NCBI GenBank assembly: GCA_014762645.1 | Contig: JABURP010000052.1 | Location: 60,028 to 124,027 of the forward strand | Direction: 5' to 3' | Length of the DNA stretch: 64,000 nt | From: Crocinitomicaceae bacterium | Lineage (GTDB): Bacteria > Bacteroidota > Bacteroidia > Flavobacteriales_D > Crocinitomicaceae | In this document: piece by piece, positions 56,867-64,000 of the stretch | Layout of the letters: the number at the start of each line of letters is the position of its first letter | How positions within the stretch are numbered: the first letter of the stretch is position 1 | Notes under the pieces: model-generated | The model's input: the letters and a program-made list of their open reading frames with translations, nothing else | What the model was told of the DNA's origin: nothing | Databases searched by the model: none | Translations under genes and position numbers: made by a program

Positions 56867-56995
56867 TTCATGTTCTGACAAAGACTATAAAAAACCTTGC
56901 CAGCTCTTTTCTGTGAACGAAAGTACGTAAAATATGTCGTCCTTGCAAACTATAAGGAGCCAGTAATCAACAATATAATGAGGAAACTAAAAAAC

Positions 56996-57010
56996 GTTAC
57001 ATGTTGTAAC
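56996..57010. promoter_or_regulatory. 15-bp perfect inverted repeat, candidate operator
   Basis: GTTACATGTTGTAAC is a palindrome with two 6-base arms and a 3-base centre. It sits between the end of the dehydrogenase gene and small lipoprotein copy 3, about 165 bases upstream of the latter. The rest of 56833-57089 shows no gene. Confidence 0.35.
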
Positions 57011-57089
57011 ACCAGTGTCTTAAGGGGTTTCAATCCAATTTAAAGATTGTTGAAAATTCTATCATTTTTGTAGAATATCTATTTGAAAA

Positions 57090-58031
57090 TTAACCAAAAT
57101 GTGTCAGAATTTTATCCAATAGGACTTCACTCAATTTCTGATATGATTCTCTAGTCCATCCACCGACATGAGGAGTTAGGAGTACTTTGTCAGATTGAAT
57201 TAACCGCATCAACCCTCCTGAAACTTCTTCTCCATTGAACATATCTTCAAAGGAGGATTTCTCATATTCAAGAACATCCAAACAGGCTCCTAATACCTTA
57301 TTCTGCTCAATCGCAGTTAGTAAATCATTTGTTTTAACAATCTTGCCTCTTGACAAATTAATCAGATAAATCGGTTTATTCATTTTAGAAATGAATTCCG
57401 AATCAATCCATCCAATAGTTTCCTCATTTTGTGGAATATGCAAACTCAGAACATCTGCCCGTTGCGTTAATTCACTTAATCCAACCTCCTGAACATGATT
57501 ATTGCCAAATCCAGATTTATACTTATCGTAAACCAATACTTCAACATCAAATCCTAACAGCTTCTTTGCGAATGCTGACCCATTATTACCATAGCCGATT
57601 ATTCCAACAGTTTTGCCATCTAATTCCACCCCCCGATTACTTTCGCGGTACCAATTACCAGATTTTACTTCCTTATCCGCGAGATGAATGTTATTGAATA
57701 AACACAACAACATACCCAATGCATGTTCAGCAACTGCATTTCGATTCCCTTCCGGTGCAGAAAAAAGTTGAATTCCACGTTTCTCACAGTATGGAATATC
57801 TATGTTCTCCATGCCTGCCCCTGATCGGGCTATGAACTTCAAATTTGTTGCTTTACTCAAAAATTCCTCATCCATTGGAAAACGTGAACGAATCACTATG
57901 CCGTCAAACTCGTGAATTATCCGTTCAACTTCCTTCTTAGGCAATTTTGTGAGGTCTACACAATCAAAATCGTTCTGTTCAAGACCTTCCTGAAGCGAAG
58001 CATGTACAATATCAAGAAATGCAATTTTCAC
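57090..58031 (-). CDS. D-2-hydroxyacid dehydrogenase (SerA/PdxB-like) with GTG start
   Basis: NAD-dependent oxidation of a 2-hydroxyacid, possibly 3-phosphoglycerate. The start is a GTG (58031), three bases after the mgtE stop; no nearby ATG fits. The 313 residues have the NAD-binding GxGxxG (GIIGYGNNGS, about 148), the active-site Arg (NLSRGKIV), Glu/Asp (CLDVLEYE) and His (LTPHVGGWT). The short length and lack of an ACT domain distinguish it from long SerA. Confidence 0.85.
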   Translation of the reverse strand: MKIAFLDIVHASLQEGLEQNDFDCVDLTKLPKKEVERIIHEFDGIVIRSRFPMDEEFLSKATNLKFIARSGAGMENIDIPYCEKRGIQLFSAPEGNRNAVAEHALGMLLCLFNNIHLADKEVKSGNWYRESNRGVELDGKTVGIIGYGNNGSAFAKKLLGFDVEVLVYDKYKSGFGNNHVQEVGLSELTQRADVLSLHIPQNEETIGWIDSEFISKMNKPIYLINLSRGKIVKTNDLLTAIEQNKVLGACLDVLEYEKSSFEDMFNGEEVSGGLMRLIQSDKVLLTPHVGGWTRESYQKLSEVLLDKILTHFG

Positions 58032-58034
58032 GGG

Positions 58035-59387
58035 TTAAAGATAGACAAAGTAGGCTACCACAAAATAGATGGTGAGCCCAATAATATCATTTGCCGTTGT
58101 AATAAATGGCCCCGTCGCGAGTGCAGGATCAATTTTAATTCTATCCAAAAGTAAGGGAACCATAGCTCCGAGAATGGCTGCAATCACAACCACAAGAAAA
58201 AGTGAAATAGCAATCGTGGTTCCCAATAAAATGTCTCCACCAATCGCAAAATTGATCCCAAAAATGATGAGCGAACAAATAATACCAACCAAAATTCCAA
58301 CAAGTGTTTCTTTGCCTACTTGCCGAAATAATCCTTGAAACTGAAAATCTTTGGATGCCAACCCCTGTACAATAATCGCCGAAGATTGTACCCCAACATT
58401 ACCTGCTGTTGCCACAATTAAGGGAATAAAAAATGCCAATGCCGGATTGAGGTCGATCTGTACCTCATACCCTTTAATAATTTGTGACGCTCCTACTCCA
58501 CCCGCCAGTCCAATCAATATCCAGGGCAAACGAGATCGTGTATTCTTCATCACGGTAGATGATGCCTCAAGATTCTCAGAAATACCAGAGGCCATTTGAT
58601 AATCTTTCCCCGCTTCTTCCTTAATTACATCCAATACGTCATCAATCGTAATTCGTCCTACCAATTTATGCTGTCGGTCAACAACAGGCAATGAAACCAG
58701 GTCATACTTCTCCATAATTTCCGCAACTTCTTCAGCTTTGGCATGGGCTTTTACGAACTGGATTTTTTCGTTATTATAAATGTTCTCTATTTTCTCCTTG
58801 GGATCTGCAAACAACAATCGCTTTAACGAGAGAATTCCGAGCAAAATATCATTTTCATCAACTACGTAAATGGTGTACACACGCTCTACATCTTCCGTTT
58901 GCCTTCTCAGTTCAACTACACAACGATCAACTGCCCAATGTGCCCTTGCCTGGAAAAACTCTTTGTGCATCAAACCTCCGGCAGTATCCTCATCATACTT
59001 TAAGAGATCCGTGATTTCAGAAGCATGTTCCTTATCCTCTAATTGAGAAATAATCTCATCCTTCTCCTCATCCTCCATCTCACCCAAAATGTCGGCAGCA
59101 TCATCTGTTTCCAAATTAGAAATCTGACCAACCATTTCTTCTGTTGAGAGAAGTTTCACGAATTTCACCCTGTAATCTTCATCAAATTCTATGAGGACCT
59201 CTGCGGTAATTTCGTCATCCAGATGATCAAATATAAACTTGGCCTCCGCCATGGAGAGCGACTCCATGATATCCGCAATATCAGAAGGGTGAAGATCTTC
59301 CAACTCCTTAGTAATTGCCATAGAATCCTCATTCTCGATCATAAGTTCGAGACGCTCTAAAAATTCTCTTGTCAATTCGTTTTCCAC
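58035..59387 (-). CDS. mgtE: Magnesium transporter MgtE
   Basis: A 450-residue Mg2+ channel. The acidic N domain (about 1-130: LHPSDIADIMESLSMAEA) is followed by two CBS domains (about 130-260: VVDENDILLGILSLKRLL, VSLPVVDRQHKLVGRITIDDVLD) and five membrane helices (about 285-450: PWILIGLAGGVGASQIIKGYE, TAGNVGVQSSAIIVQGLA). The N domain and CBS pair gate the channel by intracellular magnesium. Confidence 0.95.
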   Translation of the reverse strand: MENELTREFLERLELMIENEDSMAITKELEDLHPSDIADIMESLSMAEAKFIFDHLDDEITAEVLIEFDEDYRVKFVKLLSTEEMVGQISNLETDDAADILGEMEDEEKDEIISQLEDKEHASEITDLLKYDEDTAGGLMHKEFFQARAHWAVDRCVVELRRQTEDVERVYTIYVVDENDILLGILSLKRLLFADPKEKIENIYNNEKIQFVKAHAKAEEVAEIMEKYDLVSLPVVDRQHKLVGRITIDDVLDVIKEEAGKDYQMASGISENLEASSTVMKNTRSRLPWILIGLAGGVGASQIIKGYEVQIDLNPALAFFIPLIVATAGNVGVQSSAIIVQGLASKDFQFQGLFRQVGKETLVGILVGIICSLIIFGINFAIGGDILLGTTIAISLFLVVVIAAILGAMVPLLLDRIKIDPALATGPFITTANDIIGLTIYFVVAYFVYL

Positions 59388-59435
59388 CTTCTGAATTTTA
59401 CTGGATTGATATCCTAAATTCCTTTAAGATCGCTA

Positions 59436-59463
59436 CAAAGATAGTTGTATTTTGACGATCGTC
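59436..59463 (-). promoter_or_regulatory. mgtE promoter -7 box with adjacent palindrome
   Basis: The minus strand has TATCTTTG (59436-59443), a perfect TAnnTTTG. A perfect 10-base palindrome GACGATCGTC (59454-59463) sits about 10 bases upstream, where the -33 region would begin. The 170-base gap to the next gene contains nothing else. Confidence 0.35.
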
Positions 59464-59557
59464 CTGTAGTTTACGAAGAGTTGATGATTTGGTTAATGAA
59501 AACAATAGCTGGTATAAACCTCCTAAATTCCATAACTTTACTTGAAATCTGTAAGGA

Positions 59558-60997
59558 ATGAAAGGAATTTTACTCGCGTTGCTAGTCTATGGTTTTACTT
59601 GGAGTGCTACTGCACAAACGATTCATCCAGTTTGCATTTCAGAGGTGTTTTCAACGGGTGCATGCAACAGTACCACCGGAATTTTCACCCCGGGCAACCT
59701 GACCATACAACAAGGAGATCAAATACAGTTTACGACGTATATGGTCGCGCTTGGTGGATATAATGGAACTCACGACATTCAATTCGCTGGTTCCCCGGCC
59801 AACAACGTAATGCTTCCGATATCAACCAATGTACTGGCACCCGTAACAACGGTAACGACACCTCCTTTCAATACGCCAGGTACTTTTTCAATGGAATGTC
59901 ACGATCCTAATCATTGCGTTATCGCCAACACTATGGAAGGCTGGCCGTGTAACACATATTCAGTAACTGTTTTGTCCAACTGTACATTAACAGCCAACTT
60001 TACAGCATCTGATACAAATGTTTGCACAGGTGATATCGTCAATTTTACCAATACATCATCAGGAGCAACCAGCTACGAATGGCACCTGGACGAATTTACA
60101 TTTACAACTACAACAGATGCTATCTTGAGTTTTGGTACGTCCGGATCTTACGATATTGAACTGATTGCTGATGATGGTGCCGGTTGTCTTGATTCAACAA
60201 CAATTACTATAAATGTCGACCAAGCTTCAAATGCTGGTGTGGATGATTCTCAAATATTTTGCAACACTAATGACTCCGTTGATCTTAATACATTAATTAC
60301 AGGAGATACGACAGGATTTTGGGAAGAGACCACCTCCTCAGGACAGTTTAATGATTCAACCGGCGTATTTAATTACTACGGATTATCACAACAAGATTAT
60401 TTGTTCAACTATGTTGTACCCGGAACTGGTGCATGTCCAAATGATACAGCTGTTATGACAATAACTGTGAATCAGGAACCAAATCTCACCTTGAATTTAT
60501 CGGGTTCTAATATAGAGCTATCAGATTCTGTATTTATTGATTATACAACTTCCGGCGTACTGGGAACGGCTACTTTCTTATGGGATTTCTGTGATGGTAA
60601 TCTGGATAATGGAACCACCCCTTTTTATTATTCCTGGGATGCTACGGGTAATTATTGTGTTTGCGTTCAGGTGAATAATGGAAATGGCTGTCTGGAAACA
60701 TTTTGTGATAGTACGATTACCGTTTTTGACGCCAGTGGACTATCTGTGAATAATGATCTTGTTTTTGGAGTTTATCCGAATCCGGCAAAAGGTGATTTTA
60801 TTGTGGATCTCTCTGGTATAGAAGGAACACTTGAACTGTCTTTAATCAATGCGAACGGTAAAGTTCTAATAATCGAAACGTTAACCGGAGGTACGCATCA
60901 CGCAATGAATTCCCAGCTTTCTTCAAACGGAACGTATTATATCATCATAAAACAAGGAGATAAAATCAGTACGCTTCCCCTTGTTATTAATCAGTAG
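59558..60997 (+). CDS. Cupredoxin-like/PKD protein with T9SS type A sorting domain
   Basis: A 479-residue secreted protein with signal peptide 1-19. Residues 20-150 look like a cupredoxin domain: NLTIQQGDQIQFTT, GTHDIQF (His) and a C-terminal loop MECHDPNHCVIANTM with possible Cys, His and Met ligands; the loop spacing is unlike plastocyanin. Two PKD-type domains follow (about 150-225, YEWHLDEFTFTT; about 325-390, FLWDFCDGNLDNG). The tail (VYPNPAKGDFIVDLSG, LSSNGTYYIII) is a type A T9SS domain. A -7-like TAACTTTA is at 59533-59540. Confidence 0.82.
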   Translation: MKGILLALLVYGFTWSATAQTIHPVCISEVFSTGACNSTTGIFTPGNLTIQQGDQIQFTTYMVALGGYNGTHDIQFAGSPANNVMLPISTNVLAPVTTVTTPPFNTPGTFSMECHDPNHCVIANTMEGWPCNTYSVTVLSNCTLTANFTASDTNVCTGDIVNFTNTSSGATSYEWHLDEFTFTTTTDAILSFGTSGSYDIELIADDGAGCLDSTTITINVDQASNAGVDDSQIFCNTNDSVDLNTLITGDTTGFWEETTSSGQFNDSTGVFNYYGLSQQDYLFNYVVPGTGACPNDTAVMTITVNQEPNLTLNLSGSNIELSDSVFIDYTTSGVLGTATFLWDFCDGNLDNGTTPFYYSWDATGNYCVCVQVNNGNGCLETFCDSTITVFDASGLSVNNDLVFGVYPNPAKGDFIVDLSGIEGTLELSLINANGKVLIIETLTGGTHHAMNSQLSSNGTYYIIIKQGDKISTLPLVINQ

Positions 60998-61246
60998 TGA
61001 CAAACCTAAAGAACTGGACATTGTTATTGTTGTTGTCCACCAACAGGCCTGTTGTCCCATCTTTTCCTAATTTTATAAATTCTAGCAATTTAGTATAATA
61101 TGGAGCAAAAAAATCGGATGCTCTTGGTGATATTAATGGAGATTTCTATCCCTATTTTGGATTAATACAATGCCGCAGACAGCATCATATCGGTTGTTTT
61201 CTACCTCAGTATTAAATCGATTTCCTACAGTCACAACATAATTGAT
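60987..61246 (-). pseudogene. Decayed fragment of a VCBS/FG-GAP-type surface protein
   Basis: On the minus strand, one frame reads NYVVTVGNRFNTEVENNRYDA and then VCGIVLIQNRDRNLH before a stop. Shifting one base at that point (near 61150) gives LISPRASDFFAPYYTKLLEF and IKLGKDGTTGLLVDNNNNN, ending in VQFFRFVTTD at 60987. The whole resembles the C-terminus of VCBS/UnbV-like proteins of Bacteroidota, with a single-base deletion and no N-terminal half. It overlaps the end of the gene before it by 11 bases. It accounts for most of the 324-base gap 60998-61321. Confidence 0.55.
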
Positions 61247-61321
61247 CAAAAAATGAATTAATTTCCTCATAAATTCTCTTCATTTGAAGTGCAGATACTT
61301 ATTTTAACATAGATTCGAATT

Positions 61322-62572
61322 GTGAAAAAATACCTTCAAGTCAATATTAAAGCATCTTGGAATAATTTGATTTGTAAAATTGAACCCAAGATTTGTACCT
61401 TATTGCTGAGAGATGACGATAATTACACACTAGCATGGGGAGTTCAATCCGAGTTCATTGCTCAAAACGAATTCAATTTTAAAGCTTTCAATGAATTCAG
61501 AGACCAGTACAAAACGGATTATGCATTCGGGTATTTTGCATACGAACTAAAAGATGATATTGAGGATAAACTTACAAGTGAAAACCATGATTTACTCTCA
61601 TTTCCTAAATCTTATTTTTTCATTCCTGAACATGTCCTTATCATGTCAAAAGGCGTACTTACTTACTTTGGAACTTGGTCACAAAATGAAATTGAACAAT
61701 GGCTGAAAGAACCGGTAATTACAGATATTGATCTAAAAAATCAAACTATTAGGTTGTCTGCTATCACTCCCAAAACAGAATACCTTAAGAAGGTCAGGAA
61801 GATTAAGTCACACATTCAAAATGGTGATATTTACGAAATGAATTACTGCATGAATTTTATTACGAATACGCAGAATTTTAATTCATTTGGTAGCTTTTTA
61901 AAACTCCGAGCTAAAACTAATTCTCCATTCTCTTCTTACCTGAACCTACCATTCGCTTCGATATTGTCCGGGTCACCTGAGAGATTTCTAAATAAAAGAG
62001 GACACTTACTCCGGTCCCAACCAATTAAAGGAACCAGAGCTCGCAGCAAAGACCACGTAAAAGACAACGCTATTGCTCAAGAATTGATAAATGACCCTAA
62101 AGAAAGATCTGAAAATATTATGATTGTTGACCTTGTACGTAATGACCTCTCAAAAGTAGCTGAAAAAAATTCCGTTGTAGTAACTGAACTATGTGGCCTC
62201 CATTCTTTTGAAGCAGTACACCAGTTGGTTTCAACCGTCCAGTGTAAATTGAAAAGAGAGACTTCTGATTCAGATGTTTTGAAAGCCTTATTTCCTATGG
62301 GATCCATGACAGGAGCTCCGAAGTTCCGAGCAATGGAGATTGCTGAACATTATGAGAATTTTAAAAGAGGAATTTACTCTGGAACAATAGGATTTTTTCA
62401 ACCTAACGGAAACTTCGATTTTAATGTAGTTATTAGATCTATTCTTTATAGTAAAACTACAGGTAAATTAACTGCTGCTGTTGGTGGTGCTATTACAATT
62501 AAATCTGATCCTGAAAAAGAATATCAAGAGTGTTTAACTAAATTAGATGCTCTCCAAAAAGCTCTATGTTAA
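61322..62572 (+). CDS. pabB: Aminodeoxychorismate synthase component I
   Basis: Makes 4-amino-4-deoxychorismate from chorismate for folate synthesis. Starts at GTG (61322), with no suitable ATG within 100 codons. The 416 residues show YEMNYCMNF, SGSPERFL, PIKGTRAR (Lys236, the PabB-type KGT), ENIMIVDLVRNDL and PMGSMTGAPK. The lysine in the PIKGT motif distinguishes it from TrpE (PIAGT). It has no fused PabA. Overlaps tilS by 7 bases. Confidence 0.9.
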   Translation: MKKYLQVNIKASWNNLICKIEPKICTLLLRDDDNYTLAWGVQSEFIAQNEFNFKAFNEFRDQYKTDYAFGYFAYELKDDIEDKLTSENHDLLSFPKSYFFIPEHVLIMSKGVLTYFGTWSQNEIEQWLKEPVITDIDLKNQTIRLSAITPKTEYLKKVRKIKSHIQNGDIYEMNYCMNFITNTQNFNSFGSFLKLRAKTNSPFSSYLNLPFASILSGSPERFLNKRGHLLRSQPIKGTRARSKDHVKDNAIAQELINDPKERSENIMIVDLVRNDLSKVAEKNSVVVTELCGLHSFEAVHQLVSTVQCKLKRETSDSDVLKALFPMGSMTGAPKFRAMEIAEHYENFKRGIYSGTIGFFQPNGNFDFNVVIRSILYSKTTGKLTAAVGGAITIKSDPEKEYQECLTKLDALQKALC

Positions 62573-63912
62573 AAGAATTTAAAAATCAACTTCTTACTGA
62601 TTTCCCAGATTTGAAAAATAAAACCATCTATCTGGCAATTAGTGGAGGCAAGGACTCAATGGTCCTGTCTCACTTATTGTTAAGGGCAGACATTAATCAC
62701 ATTCTTTTGCATTGCAATTTTCAACTTCGGGGAAAAGAATCAGATGGAGACGAAGACTTTATTAAAGACTATGCACAAACAAATAATCTTCAGTTACATG
62801 TAAAGTTGTTCGATACGTACAAAAAATCAGAAAAACTGGGAAAAAACATTCAGGAAACTGCGAGAATTCTTAGATATAACTGGTTTTCAACATTTGCCGA
62901 AAATAATAATACTTTGATATTAACAGCACATCATTTAGATGATTCGGTTGAAACCTTTTTTATTAATCTCCTTAGAGGTACCGGCATAAAAGGTATATCT
63001 GGCATTCCAAAATTCAATCCTCCATACTATAGGCCGCTTCTGTCGTTTTCAGTTGAACAAATCTTCAAGTACATAGATGAACATAACATTGACTATAGAG
63101 AAGATAGCAGCAACCGTGAAGATAAATACACCCGGAATAGAATCCGTCATGAATTAATCCCAAACATTCTTGAAATTGAACCTTCCTTCAAAGAGAAAAT
63201 GAAACCATTTTTTGATGAAATAAACGACGTCAAAATCCATTTTTCTAAATTAAAAGATGATTTTTTTAAAGATAATTCAGAAAGTGAAGGACCAGGATCC
63301 GCAACCAAATTAAGTTTGACAGAAGTTAGAAAACAAGAGCAAACCTTGCTTAGATTCCTTTTTTCAGATTTCAATATCCGAAGATCTAATTTTCTTGAAT
63401 TCCTAGATTTTTTGAAAGCAAGCACTGGAGCACAATTTCATACAAATACTCATGATTTCTTAATTGACCGGGATCAATTGCTGATTACACTAAAACAAAG
63501 ATCAAATCAAAAAATTAATATTAGTGTTGAGGAAATTCCGTTTTCAGCACAAACGCTATCAGGTTCAATTAACATTCAGGTTAATACGGTAGATCAGTTC
63601 CAAAAAAAGTTGAACCCAATACAATTGGACCTGAATAAGGTGACTTTCCCTTTGAAAATAAGAAATTGGCAACAAGGAGATAGAATTACCCCGCTTGGAA
63701 TGAAGGGAACAAAATTAATTTCAGATGTTTTAATAGATAATAAAGTATCCAAAATTGATAAAGCTCGGGTAATTGTAATCATTGACGATAATGATAACCT
63801 AATTGCTGTCCCTGGCTACGCAGTAAGTGAACTGGTCAAAATAGATTCAACTTCAAAATCCATCTTAGAAATAAGCTACTCCAACTCACAACTCACAACT
63901 CATAACTCATAA
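62566..63912 (+). CDS. tilS: tRNA(Ile)-lysidine synthase
   Basis: Modifies C34 of the AUA-reading tRNA(Ile) with lysine. The 448 residues have the PP-loop AISGGKDSMVL (about 26-31), HCNFQLRGKES, TAHHLDDSVETF, RNRIRHELIP and a C-terminal domain (NWQQGDRITPLGMKG). The last 11 residues (YSNSQLTTHNS) are encoded by the start of a 7-bp tandem repeat, so the natural C-terminus has been extended or replaced. Confidence 0.93.
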   Translation: MLKEFKNQLLTDFPDLKNKTIYLAISGGKDSMVLSHLLLRADINHILLHCNFQLRGKESDGDEDFIKDYAQTNNLQLHVKLFDTYKKSEKLGKNIQETARILRYNWFSTFAENNNTLILTAHHLDDSVETFFINLLRGTGIKGISGIPKFNPPYYRPLLSFSVEQIFKYIDEHNIDYREDSSNREDKYTRNRIRHELIPNILEIEPSFKEKMKPFFDEINDVKIHFSKLKDDFFKDNSESEGPGSATKLSLTEVRKQEQTLLRFLFSDFNIRRSNFLEFLDFLKASTGAQFHTNTHDFLIDRDQLLITLKQRSNQKINISVEEIPFSAQTLSGSINIQVNTVDQFQKKLNPIQLDLNKVTFPLKIRNWQQGDRITPLGMKGTKLISDVLIDNKVSKIDKARVIVIIDDNDNLIAVPGYAVSELVKIDSTSKSILEISYSNSQLTTHNS

Positions 63913-63944
63913 CTCATCACTCACAACTCACAACTCATCACTCC
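63883..63944. repeat. 7-bp tandem repeat at the tilS 3' end
   Basis: About nine units of (A/C)ACTCA(C/T): AACTCAC x2, AACTCAT x3, CACTCAC, AACTCAC, AACTCAT, CACTCC. The first four units lie in the tilS reading frame, and the tilS stop (63910-63912) falls at the fourth/fifth unit junction. Confidence 0.85.
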
Positions 63945-63951
63945 AAAAAAA

Positions 63952-63980
63952 AACCTCACTCCAAAAACTGAAGTGAGGTT
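63952..63980 (-). terminator. Minus-strand terminator near the window end
   Basis: A 9-bp stem AACCTCACT with AGTGAGGTT. On the minus strand it is followed by a T-run (63945-63953 read leftwards), so it should end a leftward gene just beyond the window; on the plus strand there is no T-run. Confidence 0.7.
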
Positions 63981-64000
63981 AAAAAAAGTGGCATCAACAT

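Noticed and set aside
63883..63944. CRISPR array at the window end
   Set aside because: Units are 7 bp with no spacers; it is a simple tandem repeat.
1..64000. Insertion sequences, prophage or tRNA genes
   Set aside because: I saw no transposase, integrase or structural phage motifs and no cloverleaf-like sequences; only visual reading was possible.

Overview
The window looks like chromosomal DNA of a Bacteroidota bacterium, most likely Flavobacteriales. This rests on family content: gliding-type C-terminal sorting domains of the type IX secretion system (T9SS), PorP/SprF-like and PorE-like proteins, T9SS type A sorting domains, MORN/YwqK-type proteins and an OstA-like LptA homologue. It also fits the AT-rich DNA, the promoter-like TAnnTTTG boxes and the weak ribosome binding sites. 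I cannot name the species. I saw no rRNA, tRNA, CRISPR array, insertion sequence or prophage.

Layout. Positions 1-10115 hold one and a half T9SS surface modules: a 5'-truncated PKD adhesin with a PorP/SprF, then a complete triplet of IgGFc/PKD adhesin, PorP/SprF and PorE-like OmpA protein. Small soluble proteins and a lipoprotein hydrolase follow (10152-11928). A leftward giant SBBP/T9SS-A protein (11978-15376) is divergent from a second complete adhesin-PorP-PorE triplet (15587-22869); their shared control region carries three copies of TCTAYWGATA. Positions 22953-31275 carry an FKBP lipoprotein, an HTTM/DUF5819-like pair, fumarylacetoacetase, a MORN protein, SpoT/Rel, a Fur-family regulator and a STAS protein. 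Positions 31265-40101 carry purA, an LptA/OstA-like gene, two SpoIIE-type phosphatases and lpxD. With the STAS gene, the phosphatases suggest a partner-switching circuit embedded among envelope genes.

Positions 40134-46024 hold a TPR-like protein, a tiny LeuB-like ORF, a lipoprotein, acs, folE and a GreA-like protein. Positions 46049-52920 form one leftward run: adk, obg, a MORN lipoprotein, bioB, an exported protein, bioF, bioD and a barrel-like protein. clpB stands alone at 53196-55817. Next to it, 55887-56832 carries three tandem tiny lipoprotein-like genes of 54-57 codons, each with its own terminator, which I recognise from no named family. The right end has a 2-hydroxyacid dehydrogenase, mgtE, a cupredoxin-like T9SS-A protein, a decayed VCBS-type gene fragment, pabB and tilS. 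The tilS 3' end runs into a 7-bp tandem repeat.

The strongest candidates for something undescribed are the three-copy mini-lipoprotein cluster, the cysteine cluster conserved in both PorE-like proteins, and the repeated cargo/PorP/PorE organisation. All functions are assigned by reading motifs, without database searches.
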